NCBI GenBank assembly: GCA_013397865.1
Contig: VZTI01002339.1
Location: 174,072 to 238,071, forward strand
Reading direction: 5' to 3'
DNA length: 64,000 nt
Source of the DNA: Struthidea cinerea
Lineage: Eukaryota > Chordata > Aves > Passeriformes > Corcoracidae
In this document: in pieces, positions 1 through 13,800 of the stretch
How the letters are laid out: every line of letters begins with the position of its first letter
Numbering within the stretch: position 1 is the stretch's first letter
Notes under the pieces: model-generated
Told to the model about the DNA's origin: nothing
Databases searched by the model: none
The model's input: only the letters and a program-made list of their open reading frames with translations
Program-made: the position numbers and the translations under genes

Positions 1-1634
1 GCTGCCCATGTCCCAGCTTTTCTGGCCGTCCGCTCTCGCTGCCGGCGCGGCCGGTGCCCGCCTCCGCTGCGGGGACGCCGGGCTTTGGAAGCCTTCCCGG
101 AGCGCGCGGGGGTGCTGGCGCAGGTCGGGCGATTACATGCGGACACTTCACTTTCAGCCATGCCTGCCCCGGGAGCTCTCTGTCTGCTGTAATTTTCTCC
201 CTTTGATCTCCCTGGATCCTCTTTCGGGCTGCGGAGCTCCGCTTGCACCTACCTGCCTGCTGCGTGTGTGCGCGAGAGAGTTTTCCTCTTTTTTTTTAAT
301 ACTTTTTTTTTATTATTATAAATGCCAATTCTGTTTTTTTGTTTTTAAGACTGAACCCAAACATCATCAGAGCCACATGGGTTTGTTAAGCTACTGGAAA
401 TAACTTTTGCCTGGGATTTACAGCAGCATTCCCTCCCGGCCCGGCCCCTGCGGACTCCAGCAGGCTCACTGCCTAACAGGTTTGCAAAGCTTTTTTTTCT
501 TGTAAATCCCTTTTTCTCTCCAGAGCCGTGCGATCACTGTAACTTCAGTTTTAATCGAAAACACTTTCTGTCTTAATTCTCCCAGTTATGAAGACTCCTC
601 GATACGTTTCATGTGACCTTTGGGCAGACCATGGAGCTTTCTGTTTTATTTTGTGGGGCCTTGAGTCGGGATCTTCTTAACGTGTGCTTGGAAGTGGTCA
701 TACCGGAACTCGGGCGCGCACAGAAATAGTGCGAGAGAAACCAGATACGCCGTAACTTTCTGCCTGATACCTGTTGGGCTTCGTGTCTAAACTTTGGAAG
801 TGTTTGGGGGCCTTTTTATTTCCTGGGAACTCTCAACTATGAAAAGGAGCTGTGTGTTTTATTAATTGTCTTTGAGAACTCTACCCAGAGTCAGACTCTG
901 AGCATGGATTTCTAAGCGAAAAGTAAAGCTGATCTCCAAACTTGAATGAAGCACTTCTGGTATGAGGAGGATGGAAGGGATCAACTCCATTTGGAAGGGA
1001 ACGGTACTGGAGCAAGCTTTCATGTCACCGTAAATTCAAGGAATACCGCCTGCCTAATTTCTGGGAAGGATACCAATTGGTGCAGATAACATTCGAGGTT
1101 GTGCTTGTGCTGTGGGAAGTGCTAGCAAGAAGGTGAGGTGTCTCTCGAGGGTATTTGGGATGGATGTTTTGAACCTGTGGATCTTCCAAACTCTTGGCCA
1201 GGAGACAGGAGGCCTCCACATCCGCGGGGAGATCTCCCCGTGCCCCATCTCCGTGGCACCGAGGAGTTCCTAATGCTCCTTCTATACCCAAACTGACTTC
1301 TTGCTTGCAACCTGTTTCACTGATCCTTCTGGATTTATCTGCCGGAGGACGGACTCACAATTTAGGATTTTTTTTTTTTTAGTTTGTTTGTTTAAAATAT
1401 GCCTCTGAGCTCCCGGCGGCCTCTGAGCACGTGGCACGGGGCAAGAGGAGCGGTGATGGCGAGAGCCGGCGTCGCCGGGGAGCCGCGCTGGCGGTGACCG
1501 AGCCGCTCTCTGCGGCCTCTGGGGTCTGTCCGGAGCGCGGCTCGGAGCCCCGGGAGCTTTGCCGCCGGCCGGGCCCGCCGCGGTGAGGACGCGTTCCCGA
1601 GCGGTATGAGCGGCCGGAGCCCGCTGCTGGTAGC
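1..1634 (+). other. 5' flank, promoter and probable 5' UTR of RNF43
   Basis: No coding gene is supported. Bases 1-250 and 1400-1634 are CpG-rich, with a more AT-rich stretch between. A perfect CCTTTGATC lies at 200-208. A pyrimidine tract followed by AG at about 1368-1382 could be a splice acceptor for an upstream non-coding exon, but the transcription start cannot be fixed from sequence. Human RNF43 has a non-coding first exon far upstream of its start-codon exon, so the main promoter could also lie outside the window. Confidence 0.5.
200..208 (+). promoter_or_regulatory. TCF/LEF-type motif upstream of RNF43
   Basis: Exact CCTTTGATC, the core used in standard TCF reporter constructs. RNF43 is a known Wnt/beta-catenin target in other vertebrates. 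Function at this site is inference. Confidence 0.4.
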
Positions 1635-1638
1635 ATGA
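1606..1638 (+). promoter_or_regulatory. Upstream ORF overlapping the RNF43 start codon
   Basis: ATG at 1606 (G at -3) opens a ten-codon frame (MSGRSPLLVA) whose TGA at 1636-1638 overlaps the RNF43 ATG at 1635-1637 as ATGA. If present in the mRNA it could control initiation by termination-reinitiation. A second upstream ATG at 1399 in another frame closes at 1497. Confidence 0.45.
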
Positions 1639-1871
1639 GTGCTGGCCCCCAGGTGCAGCTGGCTGTCCTCTGGCCTTGGCTGCTCATGGCGACCCTGCAG
1701 GCAGGACTGGGCCAGACCGGGCTGGCGCTGGCGGCGGCCGTGGAGTCGGAGCGGGCGGCGGCGCAGAAAGCCATCATCAGGGTCATCCCCCTCAAAGTGG
1801 AACCCATCATCCTGGAAGGGGAGTTCGCCAACGTTGCCGAGGTGACTCCGGCCGAAGGGAAACTGCTCCAG
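1635..1871 (+). CDS. RNF43: RNF43 coding exon 1 (signal peptide, start of ectodomain)
   Basis: Encodes residues 1-79. The start has A at -3 and A at +4. The first residues, MSAGPQVQLAVLWPWLLMAT, form a hydrophobic signal peptide, followed by AAAVESERAAAQKAIIRVIP and a segment ending TPAEGKLLQ, all closely resembling RNF43 from other vertebrates. The exon ends in phase 0 at CAG before a gtaaga donor at 1872. There is no in-frame stop close upstream, so the start rests on homology and the signal peptide. Confidence 0.96.
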
Positions 1872-4800
1872 GTAAGAGCAGCGGTGCTCGATCCCGCTCC
1901 GGCGGCCTCGCCACCCGCTTCCAGCCTCTCCCCGCTTTCCCTCCTGGCTGCCTCGGCTCCCCGAGCGATGCCTTGGGTTCCGCGTCCGGATTTGTCCCGT
2001 GCTCCGTGCGCTGTCCCCGTGGGTTTGGTTCGCAGGGGGCCGAGGGGACGGCGTCGTGCAAAGGGCTGAGCCTTCCTTCGGGGCCGAGCTGTGGCTGCGC
2101 CTTACTGCTGCTGAATTGTGGATATGTGGTCGGCTGATTCCGTGGAGATTATTTCATATCTTAATTGATGTTATAAAGCTGAGTGTGTCGAGTCACATGT
2201 CGGGATGTGAAACATCTGACAGAAAACAGGATTGGTATTTTTTTCTCTGAAATTCATGAGGATTTCCACACCCTCTGCCGAGGTCGAGGTTCTGTGTCAG
2301 CTCCAAAACCCATCCTGGCTGTGCCCACCAGAGTCCCTGGCCCTGCTTGTTGTTGCCTGCACCTGAAGGGTGAATGTTACTTACACAGGAGCTCCGGTGG
2401 TGTCACCACCAGGTATTTTTACAGATGAATTAATGCTGTTCTCTGACCTTTATTAAGGGGAGAGTATCTCCACACCTGGGCAGGAGGTACAGGTGCTGCA
2501 CAGCCAGGGCTGAGCCGTTCACTGAACAGACCCATCTCCTGCACACACCGAGTTTGGAGCTCAGTTTCCTGAGACCTGGTGTGCACTCTCTCCATTCTGT
2601 GGGTAATCTGCCTGGCAATTGTGTGCTTTATTCTTGAGAACAAAAAAAATAAAAAGACAAAATAGCCTGCATTAATATTAAGTCCTCATTTTCTCCTGGA
2701 TTTTTCCAGGACTTTCCAAATGGGGTATGTTGAAATCTTAATTAAATTTGTAGTTTGGAAATTTAAATTAATAAATTTTGTGTAGCTTTTTAAGAAGAGA
2801 AATACAGTCAAGCCAGCTTTAGAACATGGTCACCTGTCTGAAAGTGAACATGGACAGTTTGTGACATTTATAAAGCTTGCTTTTCCATGCCTGTTGAACT
2901 CCTCAGAATGGAAGCTCTGCTATAAAATTATATTATCAGGCTAAAAAAAATATCTGAGACAAATGTACTCAAGGTCCTCTTCTGTTGTGTGGCAATGTCC
3001 AGGAAAGTCAATATTTATTCCTTACAAAAACTACAGTGGTGTTGCAACCGAGCACAAAGTATAGAGTGGGACCTTTTGGAAATGGGAGGATGATAACCTC
3101 TCCTGAGGGATGTGTGGAGGTTTCTAACCAAATGCAACAGTACCAAGTGGGAATTTTGTGCCATCACAGCAGCACCAACCAGGTGTTTGGAACAAAAAAC
3201 TGTGAATAGTGTCCAATTTCATCCTTTAAAAATCATCCTCCAAATGTAGAGGGCTGTGGAAACTCTAATCCAGCCTGCTGAGTTTGGGCACACAGACACT
3301 GACCTGCCCTGGGTGTGTTTTCAGGCCTTGCCTCTGCCACTCTGTGTGCTCAGGTGAGCGCTCCTGTTCCACATCCCACTGAATCCAGTGCGGGAAGTCC
3401 TGGTTTCGGCTGGCAGCGCTGGGACAGGGGGTCAGGCTGTGCCTTCTGCAGCAGGATGTTTGCCTGGTGCCAGGCACTGTGCTCTGGGAAGGCTTAGCCA
3501 GGTGTACCTGTGACCTCTCCTGCAGATCTCGTGGTGTAGTTTCTAATTCTGCTGCTAAATACTGAAACTTGGCTTATAAAATGACATTTAGAATTGTTTG
3601 GGTCCTGATCCTGCAGTGGGTCCTTACCTCTGGAAAGAGAAAATGGGAAATGGGGATGTAACTCTTCAGGTACAAAATAAGTAAGAAATTAGTGGGAGGA
3701 ATTATTTTCAGTTTGCTTTTTGATAGTGGGATATTAAATATACCAGAATTAGGCTTTGTTGGGACATCTCGTTTTGCACATGGTTGTCAACATCCCAATC
3801 TTGCAAAAACTTTAGGTCACGTGCTTAACTTTGATGTCACTGGAACTCCTACTTAAATAAACTTACGGCTGTGCACACATACCTGCACAATTGCTTCTTC
3901 AAATGTAGTTTAGGGACATAACATGGTCACACTTAGAGTTAATGAGGCAAGGAGTGGGGTTTTTACAGCATTTTTGGATAGGTCTTGGTTATGTCAGACC
4001 CTGTAAGGTGCAGTCAACCCATCCAGGAGAACACAAACTGCAGAGCTTAGCTTGGAAGAGAGGCATGGGTGGCCCAGTCCCGTTTCCAAAGCAATGCTCT
4101 CTTCCTTCAGAGGCAGAATAGGATTGCTCAAGGATCAGTGGTGCAGAGTTGGCCCTGTAGTCAAGTCAGGTTCTCTTTATTGTGACTTATAATTACCTTC
4201 AAAGTGCTCTGGTCAATATATTTCTATATTTATTTTGTATTCTTAATTTAATACAAAAAATCCTGCACGTAAGTGATGGAGCCTCACCAAAGGTACTTCT
4301 ACCAGAATGTTTTCCTGGTTTCGTTTCTCCCTGCCCTATTTTCCAGGATCATCTACAGAAATGGACTTTGATTGTGGCGTGTTACATCTTAGAAGCCAAC
4401 TTTAGCAATATCCTCTTTACCTACAACAAAATAGCCCCAGGGTTGAATTCCCCCTCACAGCCTTTGCCCCTCTGAGCGGTTTTGTGGGAAATCTCTGTAT
4501 TTCCATTGTTGCCCAGTGGGTGAGCAGGAGGATGCCAGGGAGCTGCCCACCCCTGCCAGTGTAACCCCAGCAGTGCTTCCTCTGGCACTCCAGCGCTGCT
4601 GCTGCTGCCGTGTGATGCAAAGGGAGAGGAATTTCTCAAGCAGGCAGAGCCACTTCAGCCTTTATAGGTCAAAAAACCAACACCTCAGACTTCTTGCAGA
4701 AATCATCTCCAGGCTTGTGCAGTGCTCCAGCTCGTTCAGGGAGCACCTGCTCTGAGCATTAACTCTTGCTGGACGCAGGAAGCATCTGGGGAACTCACTG

Positions 4801-7800
4801 GCAGTTTCCAAACTGGAAGTTTAGGTTTGGAAGTTTAAATCGGGAAGGAATTGTTCCCTGGGAGGGTGGGCAGGCCCTGGCACAGGGTGCCCAGAGCAGC
4901 TGTGGCTGCCCCTGGATCCCTGGCAGTGCCCAAGGCCAGGCTGGACATTGGGGCTTGGAGCAGCCTGGGATGGTGGAAGGTGTCCCTGCCCATGGCAGGG
5001 GGTGAAGTGGATGAGTTTTAAGGTCCTTTCCAACCCACACCATTTTGGGATTCTGTGATCACTGTTGGGCTGCTGCAGGAGCCTGAACTGCTGTTAAAAG
5101 TCCCATGGGAGTCAAAAACTGGCCCTTTATTACAGATGGAAGAACCAAACCTTTTAGACAAGTAGGTTGGAAGGAACGTGTTTGGGAACTTACTGACAAT
5201 GGGCAATCCATGAGCAGCTCAGGATTCAACCTGGCCTTGGAACTGCAGTTCCTGTAGCTGTTTGCAGATGAACTCCCGTTCACAGGATTGCTACAGAGAT
5301 TTTTTTAGCCTCTTTTTTTGATACTTCTGCTGCTCTATTGGCTGACTTTTGAGGAATAAGTCTGTTTCCTTCTTGCCCTCGACTCAGTCTCCACTTGGTA
5401 GTGGAGAGAGTTGATGTTGATTTGAAGGTAGATAGGAAAATAAGGAATGTCTTGGAAAGAAAAGGAGAGAGTCACTGGAGAGAGTTGAGAGAAGGAGATT
5501 TTTCTAATTTGAATTACAGCATGTGCAAATCTAATTGTGGAAGGGAAAAAAACCCCCTGTTTTATTTGAGGAATAGTTCATCACTTACAGTCTTGTGTAG
5601 GACAGTTCAAGGATGATCAAGATTTGAGGATGCACTATTAAAACTGAGCTTTAATATCTCTTTATTTGAGTGTGTATAACCCCAGTCTTCTACACAGGGG
5701 AAAGGATGATTCCTTTAGTCTGTGCAGAGTGGCAGGGATTGGTACGGTCTCTGGTTCTAGCGTATTTGGGAAAAAGCATTAAAAGTTTGGGAAAAGTCCC
5801 TGTTAATGATATTTAAAAAGAGATGGATAACCTCACATTGCTACAGGGAGGGCAAAGTGATCAGCAATCCCAATCCCTTCACATGCTGACGCCTAGAAAA
5901 TTCCAGTGGATATGTGGGACGGTGGCACAGTTTCACTGAGCAGGCAGTGTGCAGAACTAGTTTTCCCAACATCCATTATTTCATTGCAAGTCTCACAATA
6001 TTTTATTCCATTTCTGTACAAACTCAGCAGTTTCATAATGAGGGGATTGTAGGAGAAAGTCAACTTTCACTCACCCACAGAGTGCATTGTTTTAACTTAT
6101 CACTGTAGGGAAACACCTTGAAGAACATAAAAACAAACTTGAAAAAAACGGCAGAACAAGCTCCCTAAAGGCTCTGAACCCCCAAACCAAGGATTATCTT
6201 CCTTCCTCCTCTCCCCCCAGAAGACTAAATTATTTAAAAAACATGCAAGTTGATCTCTTTAGGATGGATTGAGTGAGAATTGGAGGGGGAGCCTGAATCA
6301 GCATTTTTTTAGGTGGCCGGTACAATTCAGAAGGAGAAAATCAAACACAGATCCAATCGGAGGAGGAGCGTGATAATTATCCCTTGGAATTGCTGCAATG
6401 AGCCCTATGGGATCATGCTGGACAATGGAGAGTGTTCCCAGTGTTGCAAGGCACATGCAGTTGGAGCTGGAATCACCTACTTCAGTGCTCTCAGAGGTTT
6501 ACACTCCCAGTCCATACCAAAGTAAATACCTCTGTAGTCTTCTATACCCAGTCTTCTATACCCAGCTCCTGGATCAACAAAAGGATGTTGAGTGCATAAT
6601 GTTGACAGAGATCAAAGAAGTGGGAAAGTCGAACCAAATGATAATGGGGACTTAAATTACCTGTGAATAAACTGGTCAGATAGCACAATAGGAGGCAGTT
6701 CAAAGAAGCAGTTTCTGCCTCTTGGAACAGCTCGTACTCGAGTACACAGACTTGACTTAGCGTTAAGTAATGTGCAAGAACTGCCTCAGAAGCAGCAATA
6801 ATGGAGCCACTTGGCCTGACTGCAGCACAATAAAAACGGGTGCCTGAGTACCAGAAAGTGTGACTGACACAAGCCTTTGGAATGGGAAATTGCACTGAAA
6901 CACTGAGACAAATATCTCCTACAGAGCAAAAAACCCCCACATTTTTACATGGGACACAGATACTGCTCAGGAAAGGCTGAGAGATTTGGAATTGTTTAGC
7001 TTGGAAAAGAGGAGCTCCAGGGTTACCTGATCATGGCCTTCCAGTGCCTGAAGGAGCTGAAAAGGAAGATGGAGAGAGACTGTTTCCAAGGGCCTGGAGT
7101 GACAGGACAAGGGGGAATGGATTCAACCCAAAAGACAGTAGGTGTAGATTAGGTATTAGGAGAAAGTTCTTCCCTGTGAGGGTGCTGAGGCCCTGGCACA
7201 GGGTGCCCAGAGCAGCTGTGGCTGCCCCTGGATCCCTGGCAGTGTCCCAGGCCGGGTTGGACGGGGCTTGGAGCAGCCTGGGACAGGGGAAGGTGTCCCG
7301 CCCATGGCAGGGGTGGCACTGGATGAGCATCAAGGTCCCTCCCAACCCAAACCATTCTGTGATTCTGTGAAAGTAGGAGCTGTCTTGGGGAACACACCAG
7401 TGACTCAAACAAGGCTGTAGTCAACCAGCACAGGGACATTGGTGGTGTTAAAGAAACCCTTTGGCCTAAACAGATCTCTTAGAAGACTGGACAGAGAGCA
7501 TGAGTGTAGTGTTGGCAGTGTCCAATGTAACCCACAGTGTGGATTAGTTCAGTATTGGTGCAGGATTTAAGTGTAACTGGAAGGTGAGCCATTAAAATCC
7601 AGATGCAGAGTAGGAACCTCAGTTAGAGTTTGCTGCTAGAAAAGGTTGAGCTCAGAGGCTGTTTCTGAACCTCCACCCCTCTCTTGAGCATACACAGAGG
7701 CTGAGCTGGAGCTTTCCATGGTGTGTCTTCTCCTTTCCTCATCCAGAAGACATGTGACAGGAAACTGTTCCCTGTTTAAGGAGTTTAAAGGACTTTAAAC

Positions 7801-10800
7801 CTAAATCTCCCAGTTTCCCAGTGCACCATCTGGTGCTGGTTGTTGTTGCAGTTGAATTATTTATGACGGTGGACACAGACCCATCTTGAACTGAAGATTT
7901 TCAGTGCTAAAACAGTGACAGATCTGGAGGCCCCAGTAATGACTTGGGGCAGGCTTAAATGGGAGACACAAACCCGACTGGAGCAGAGCACAGATCTGTG
8001 GTCAGGAGACTGAGCCCACAGGGCTGGAGTGAGTGACAGTCAATAGAGGACGTCTGGCCATGCACAGGCCCTGGAATACATCCAGGGAACAAGTGGACAT
8101 TTCCCAAAGATAAGCTGGCAGAGGGGTGAGATTACAGGAGAAGGGAAACAGGCCCGTGTTGTGCTTGCAGGCTGCAGCCAGGCTGGATTTGTGGTGGAAT
8201 GGTTCTGAGCCATTAGAGAAATGACTTTTTTTCTGTGCCTCCATCAAGCAAAAGCTTTGGTGGGCATTTCCTATGGATTGAGGAAGGCTGTTCGGAACTG
8301 CATGTGAATTCAGTATTTTTTAATGAAAACTTTCAGAATTGTCAAAGTAATACAAACAACACCAACTCAGTATGATCAAAGAGAGCTCTGTTGTATCAGG
8401 CTGGATTTTGGACAAAAATTGACATGCATTTTTATTTAATATATCTCAGTGGTTTTCCATCCAGTGAAACATGCCTAAAAGCCTGAGATGTTCACAAGCT
8501 TGCCTAAAAGCTTTCTGTGGACTTTGCCCAAAAGTCATAGTCTGAAAACAATCCAGTTTTAACCTAAACTGAGGAAAGTAACAAGTAAGTACAATGGGAA
8601 ATGTGCACTGTAGTTTGACCTTCAGGTCTGTCATCTTAAGTATCACAACAGTCTGTGTTGCAGGGATTGCCAGGGGTCAAATAAATGAAATTTTGGGTAA
8701 TAAACAAAGCAGAAGTGTAAAATGAATCTCAGTACAAGGGGATATATCACACTTGAGTAATGCACATTCATATTTTATTAACCTTTTGGCTTTCCCTCCA
8801 TTCAAGGTCTTGAGCTTGGCTGCAGCAGGACAGGTGTAGACAGAAGCGGTGTGGATGGTCATGGTGGTCTCTTTTGTCTTTGAGTTCTGTGATTTACTAC
8901 TTAGTTTTAATACCTATTTATTTTTCCCCTTATTTCCCTGGCTGTAAAGAGCAGGAAGCGCTGCGCAGCCTTTCATTTGCCCACAACACTTTCAGGCTGC
9001 ATTAAGGAATTGTAATCACATCTCATGCTTCGGAGCTTTGGCCCGCTGCCAGCACGGCTCAGGCGGGAGTTGGCCAAGAGTTGTCTTGGGACCTTTTCAT
9101 CTTGTTTTTAGGAGCATCAAGGATTGGCCTTGCCTCAGAACAAGGCACTCAGAGATGTAGGTCGGTGTTCAAAGGTAGTAGAGAGAAGATTGTTTTGGAT
9201 GTGCTTACGTTGTATGGGTTACTCCTGTGCTGCCAGATTTCTGTGGAAGACTCTCTTCCCCCCTGCAGCCACCCCGTTCAAATTATCTGAAATTTTGGGT
9301 GTGTATCCTCTTCCTGTGCATGTTGAGATCTGAATCATCTGCCTAAATCAACGGATGTATTCTCACCTCGTCACTTCCCCATCCCTGAAGGGGCTGGTTA
9401 AGGGCATTAGTGGCCCTTTGATCTCTCTTTTGTTCTCCATCTCAGTAATTTGGTCTCCAGTGATCAAATGGGTTCATCTAATGCTTATTACTGTGCTCAG
9501 CATCAGGGTAGTGGCAGAGATGTACTGGATTGTCAAACACAGCAGTTCTGACGAATAAATTCCTCTGGCCATAAACTCTGTGAAACAAATTAAAAGCTTT
9601 TGACCAAGTTTGGTTATGACATGTTACTTCTGAATGTAAGTAAAGCAGTTTGGGGATTAAGTTCGCTTTGTTTTGGTAAAAGGTATGTGAATTCTAGTTC
9701 AAAATTACATGAAAGGATAGATTTCAACTTCCTACTTCCAAAGCTCCTCAGCAGCTGTGGTTCCATGGGGTCTGTGTTGGGCAGCACTGTTGGTGCAGAA
9801 CTGTAGGAGAGACAGGTCCATGCAGAAACTCGGGGAGAATGACCCTGGGATTGAGTTGGATCCAGATGTAAAAAATGAACAGTACTCCAGTCCTGTTAGA
9901 GATGTGAAACAGTTCTCCCTACAAAGGCCAAAAAGCCAAAAAACAGCAGGGCAAACACAGTGATCACACTGTCTAGAAAGGGTATGGGGTGATGGCTGCG
10001 TGGCAGAGCAGAAGAGACGAGCTGAGGAGGTCTAGGGACTGAGTGGAGAACACTGGTTCTTTCATTTGTTAAATTTTGTGCAGGATCCTGCACCAAAATG
10101 TTGTTTTCAGATTTTTTAAATATAGGGAACGTCTCTAAGGATATGAAAGTCAGCTAAGAGAGCGAACTGTGATAATTCCTGTAGCTTCCTGTGTGTCAGT
10201 TTGAATCAGAAGTTAAATCTTGGCAAGTTGGTCTCTTTACACCACCATCCAGTGTAGAGATAGAGCTCCAGAAACCCAGTCTTGACTACTTTTTAAAGTA
10301 GTGAGAGAGATGATGTTGGTGTTTGTGTTACTGCTCCAGTCCTGAGTCCCGTTCCTTGCAAAATGAATGATATGAGTAACTTTTTATTTACTAAGACAGT
10401 TCTATTCCAAAATAAGTGGAACCTCCCCAAGATCCTGAAGAGACAGGAGTTCTCCTTCTGCTGGTGACGCTGTACCTCAGCTGTTCCTTTGTTCCCCAAG
10501 TGTCCCGCTGGGATGGTACTCCTGCAGCCGTGCTGTGGGTGCACATTGTCCCTGAGGGTCAGTGCTGGAGACCTCTCTCCAAACATTTCCCTGGGACCAC
10601 CAAAATGCCACTGTCCTCCCCATTACCCTCTGTGTCTCACTCACATAGCATGCCCCAGGTCATTTAGTCCCACTCAGCTATTTTTTTGTCCTCATCTGCT
10701 CTGCAAGTGTCTTTTTTTAATCTTCTGTAATTTTCATCTTGCTTAGAACAATGGTTACTCTCGTTGCTTTTCTGCGTGTGCTGTTCCTGTTTAGTAGCAG

Positions 10801-13800
10801 TTCACGGAAGGGTTTAGATTGTTGCCTGTCAGCATTTGCTTCCAACACTTTGCTCTCCTCAGAGAGATAATCTGGTTCTTCCACTGCCTCCTTCAGAGGA
10901 CCTCTGACCTCTGTTTTGTCACTGCAGGGGACCAAAAGCTGCTGTTTGTAAACTTTGCACAACTTCTGCATGAGAGAAGCACGTCAGATTTGAGCGATGG
11001 GCAAACCCCACGTGCTTGTACAACACGCAGCCCTTATGTTAAAAAAGATCATCAAACAATTTGTGTTGGTTTTTGGTTGAGAAACCACCATTTCGCCATT
11101 TCTGGCAGTTGCACCTGGTTGTGGCCTGAGCTGGTGGCAGCTCTTGTCTTCTTGCTCTTTCTCTGGCTGCCTCTTTCGTGGTTGCTTTCTCCGAAAAGCA
11201 AAGACTGGGGAATGCCATGCTGGCCTTGGCCTTCTCCATGCCCTCATTCAAAATCCCGCTTCTGAAAAGCCACTCTGGGACAGTGACAATCAGGTACTTT
11301 ATTCCTGCTGAGATGTTAAAAGGCCAAAAATCATCCACAGTTGTGTTTTAATTTAGAAAAGGGTGACACGAAATCAAATAAGGTCATTCAGAAGAGTCTG
11401 AGAGGGCAACTAAGAGTTACATCCTTTGCATCAAAGTGTTTGAGGGCACTGCAGTAAGAATTAAGATAAAGTGTACCTCTCAAGAAATACTTGAAAAATG
11501 ATAAAAGCATATTAGGATACCTAAACATAAGAGTAAGAAAGTATATAAAAGCATCCTGGAAAAGCAAGAAATTGGGCAAAATTAGAAAAAAGAGGAACAA
11601 CCTAAAAATACCATGAAGACAGCGAAAAGAGACGAGAAATAACTTGGAAATGGTAAAAAAACTAATGCTAGATTCTCTTCAGTCACAAGCAGAAAGCTCA
11701 CTTGACAACTGGTAGGATCTATAAAAAATTAAAGTCTAAAAGCTGTGCTTAGGGCAACTAAACTCCCAGAAGAAAAATGAATGCAATTCTCCTTGTGCTT
11801 TCATCTGTCTCAGGCTGAAATGTCTGGAGATGAGATGGTGATGGAGATAGACACAATTACCACTATCAGTCGCTGGGATCAGGTGGTATTCACCCAAGGA
11901 TCGGGGAGGATGAAATCGCTGAACTATTAACTTGTCTATGAACTCCTGTTTAAAATCCCTGGAAGGTGGCTGATGGGATTCCAGTTTTTCTCTGAGCTCC
12001 AATTCATCCGCGGAAGCCCAGAGCAGTGTGTTGTAAAATGATAAGCTGATAGAAATTATAACACAGAGTGTTATGAGTGGATGTGGAGGAGTCCACAGGG
12101 GCATCACTTGGGCAGGTCTGGCTGAATTTCCCAAAGGCAAAGACTTCCAGGGAAACTAAGACATGAATTAAGAAGGAGGCTTCTGGATAAATAATTACTG
12201 GAAGGTGAGAAGCAGGTGGAAGGAATAACTGGCAGATTTCCCTTTGGAAGGAGCCCATGGCTACAGCTGTGTGTGCTGTAGCTGTGCTCTCCCAAGTGTT
12301 GATGAGCACGTGGGAATGCTTGGTAATGTTCTAGAGCTTTCCAACACCTGATCTAATTAGAAGTAATGAAGACAAGGTTCATCTGTGAATCATTGCACGG
12401 CCTTGTGAGACCAAAGACTTAAGGAGAACGTGGAGAATCACTCATTTCTTTGCATTCAGTGATGGGCTCTGGTTTGCCCACTGCCACAACTGTGTCTTGT
12501 GATTTTAACGGACTGCTCTGTGCAAGTGTCAGCTTGGTATGTGGTGGCTGTCATGAAGACAAAGGGAACATTAGCAATGAAAATGAGAGAATAAGCCAGA
12601 GAGTCTCTCTAAGCTCCTGTGGAAATCCCAGGTATATCCAGATGCTGAATCCTGTGTGAAGTTCTGTTCCCCACAGCTCTAAAAAAGCAGTAGCTGCACA
12701 GGAAGATGTTTGGAGAAAAACAGGAGGGTAAAAAGAAGAGTTAAGATGTGTTCTATCCAAGGAACAACAAACTGGACTAATTCTCTTCTGGCTGGAAAGG
12801 AGGCAGCCGAAGGGTGCTGTGAAGAAGATCCACAGAGCCATGAATAGGGATTGACTGTTAGTCTCTCTCAGTATGGAAATAATGGGGCATCTCATGAGTC
12901 AGGTTCAAAGGGAAGTGCTGTTCACTCACTGCACAATCAACGTGTACAATCCTTTGCTGCAGGAACTGCTGTGGATGCTGAAAGTTTACTGAGGTTCAAA
13001 AACCACTGGAACTAATGAATGGGAGAAGGCTCCGTCAATGGCTGTGCAATAACTGGTCCCAGCTTTGCCTCGGGGAGTCTATAAAATGTTGGAGGCTTGG
13101 AGAATGTCCTGGACAGAAGCCCTACAAGCTTGTCCTGTTCTCACTTCTCCTTCAGAAATCCCCTGTTGGCAACTGTCAAGGCAAAGATGCTGGGCTGGAT
13201 GGGCCTTTGGTCCAAATCCACCCTTGCATTCTCCTCTCCTCCAGAAACCTTCCAGCCCATGCCCCACCAGCCCTTCCAGCCCCCCTCTGCTCTGTTTGGG
13301 CAAGTCTGGGTGAAAAAAACTGCAGTAGGTACCTCCTTCACCGTCCATCAGTGACATGGAGCTCAGCTCTCTGTTCACACAGAAGGCACTGCAAGGTTCC
13401 TTAGGTTTGAATATTGAAAATCTCACAGCATGGCTTTCAGCTGATGCTGTTAATCAGTGTTTGAAGCCCTTGGCTCTTTGGCCTTCATATCATGGAATCT
13501 TGGAATGGCCTGGGTCGGAAGGGACCCTAAATATCATCTTGTTCCAACCCCCTGCCATGGACAGAGACTCCTTCCACTAGACCAGGTTGCTCCAAGTCCT
13601 GTCTGGCTTTGCTGGATGTACCATTTTTATTCTTTGTCACCCTCATCCTTCATGATTCCCTCAGCTAAGTTCCACTGATGGGATAATAACTCCCTGTGTA
13701 TATCTCAAGCAGCAGAACCTGGATCTTTGATACTTTCCAGAGAGTTCGGGTACAGCACATGCTCTCAGCAGTTATCTTCTCTTTATAGGAGCTGTATCTC

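Larger units (their letters stand above)
1400..2080. promoter_or_regulatory. CpG-rich block spanning RNF43 coding exon 1
   Basis: Dense CpG and high GC content from about 1400, across the start codon and first donor, to about 2080. It contrasts with the AT-richer flanks. This fits a CpG-island promoter or first-exon island; no TATA box is evident. Confidence 0.6.

Noticed and set aside
8..403. 131-codon plus-strand ORF at the window edge
   Set aside because: Starts in a CpG-rich segment and ends in poly-T-encoded Phe/Tyr residues; nothing recognisable, more likely 5' flank.
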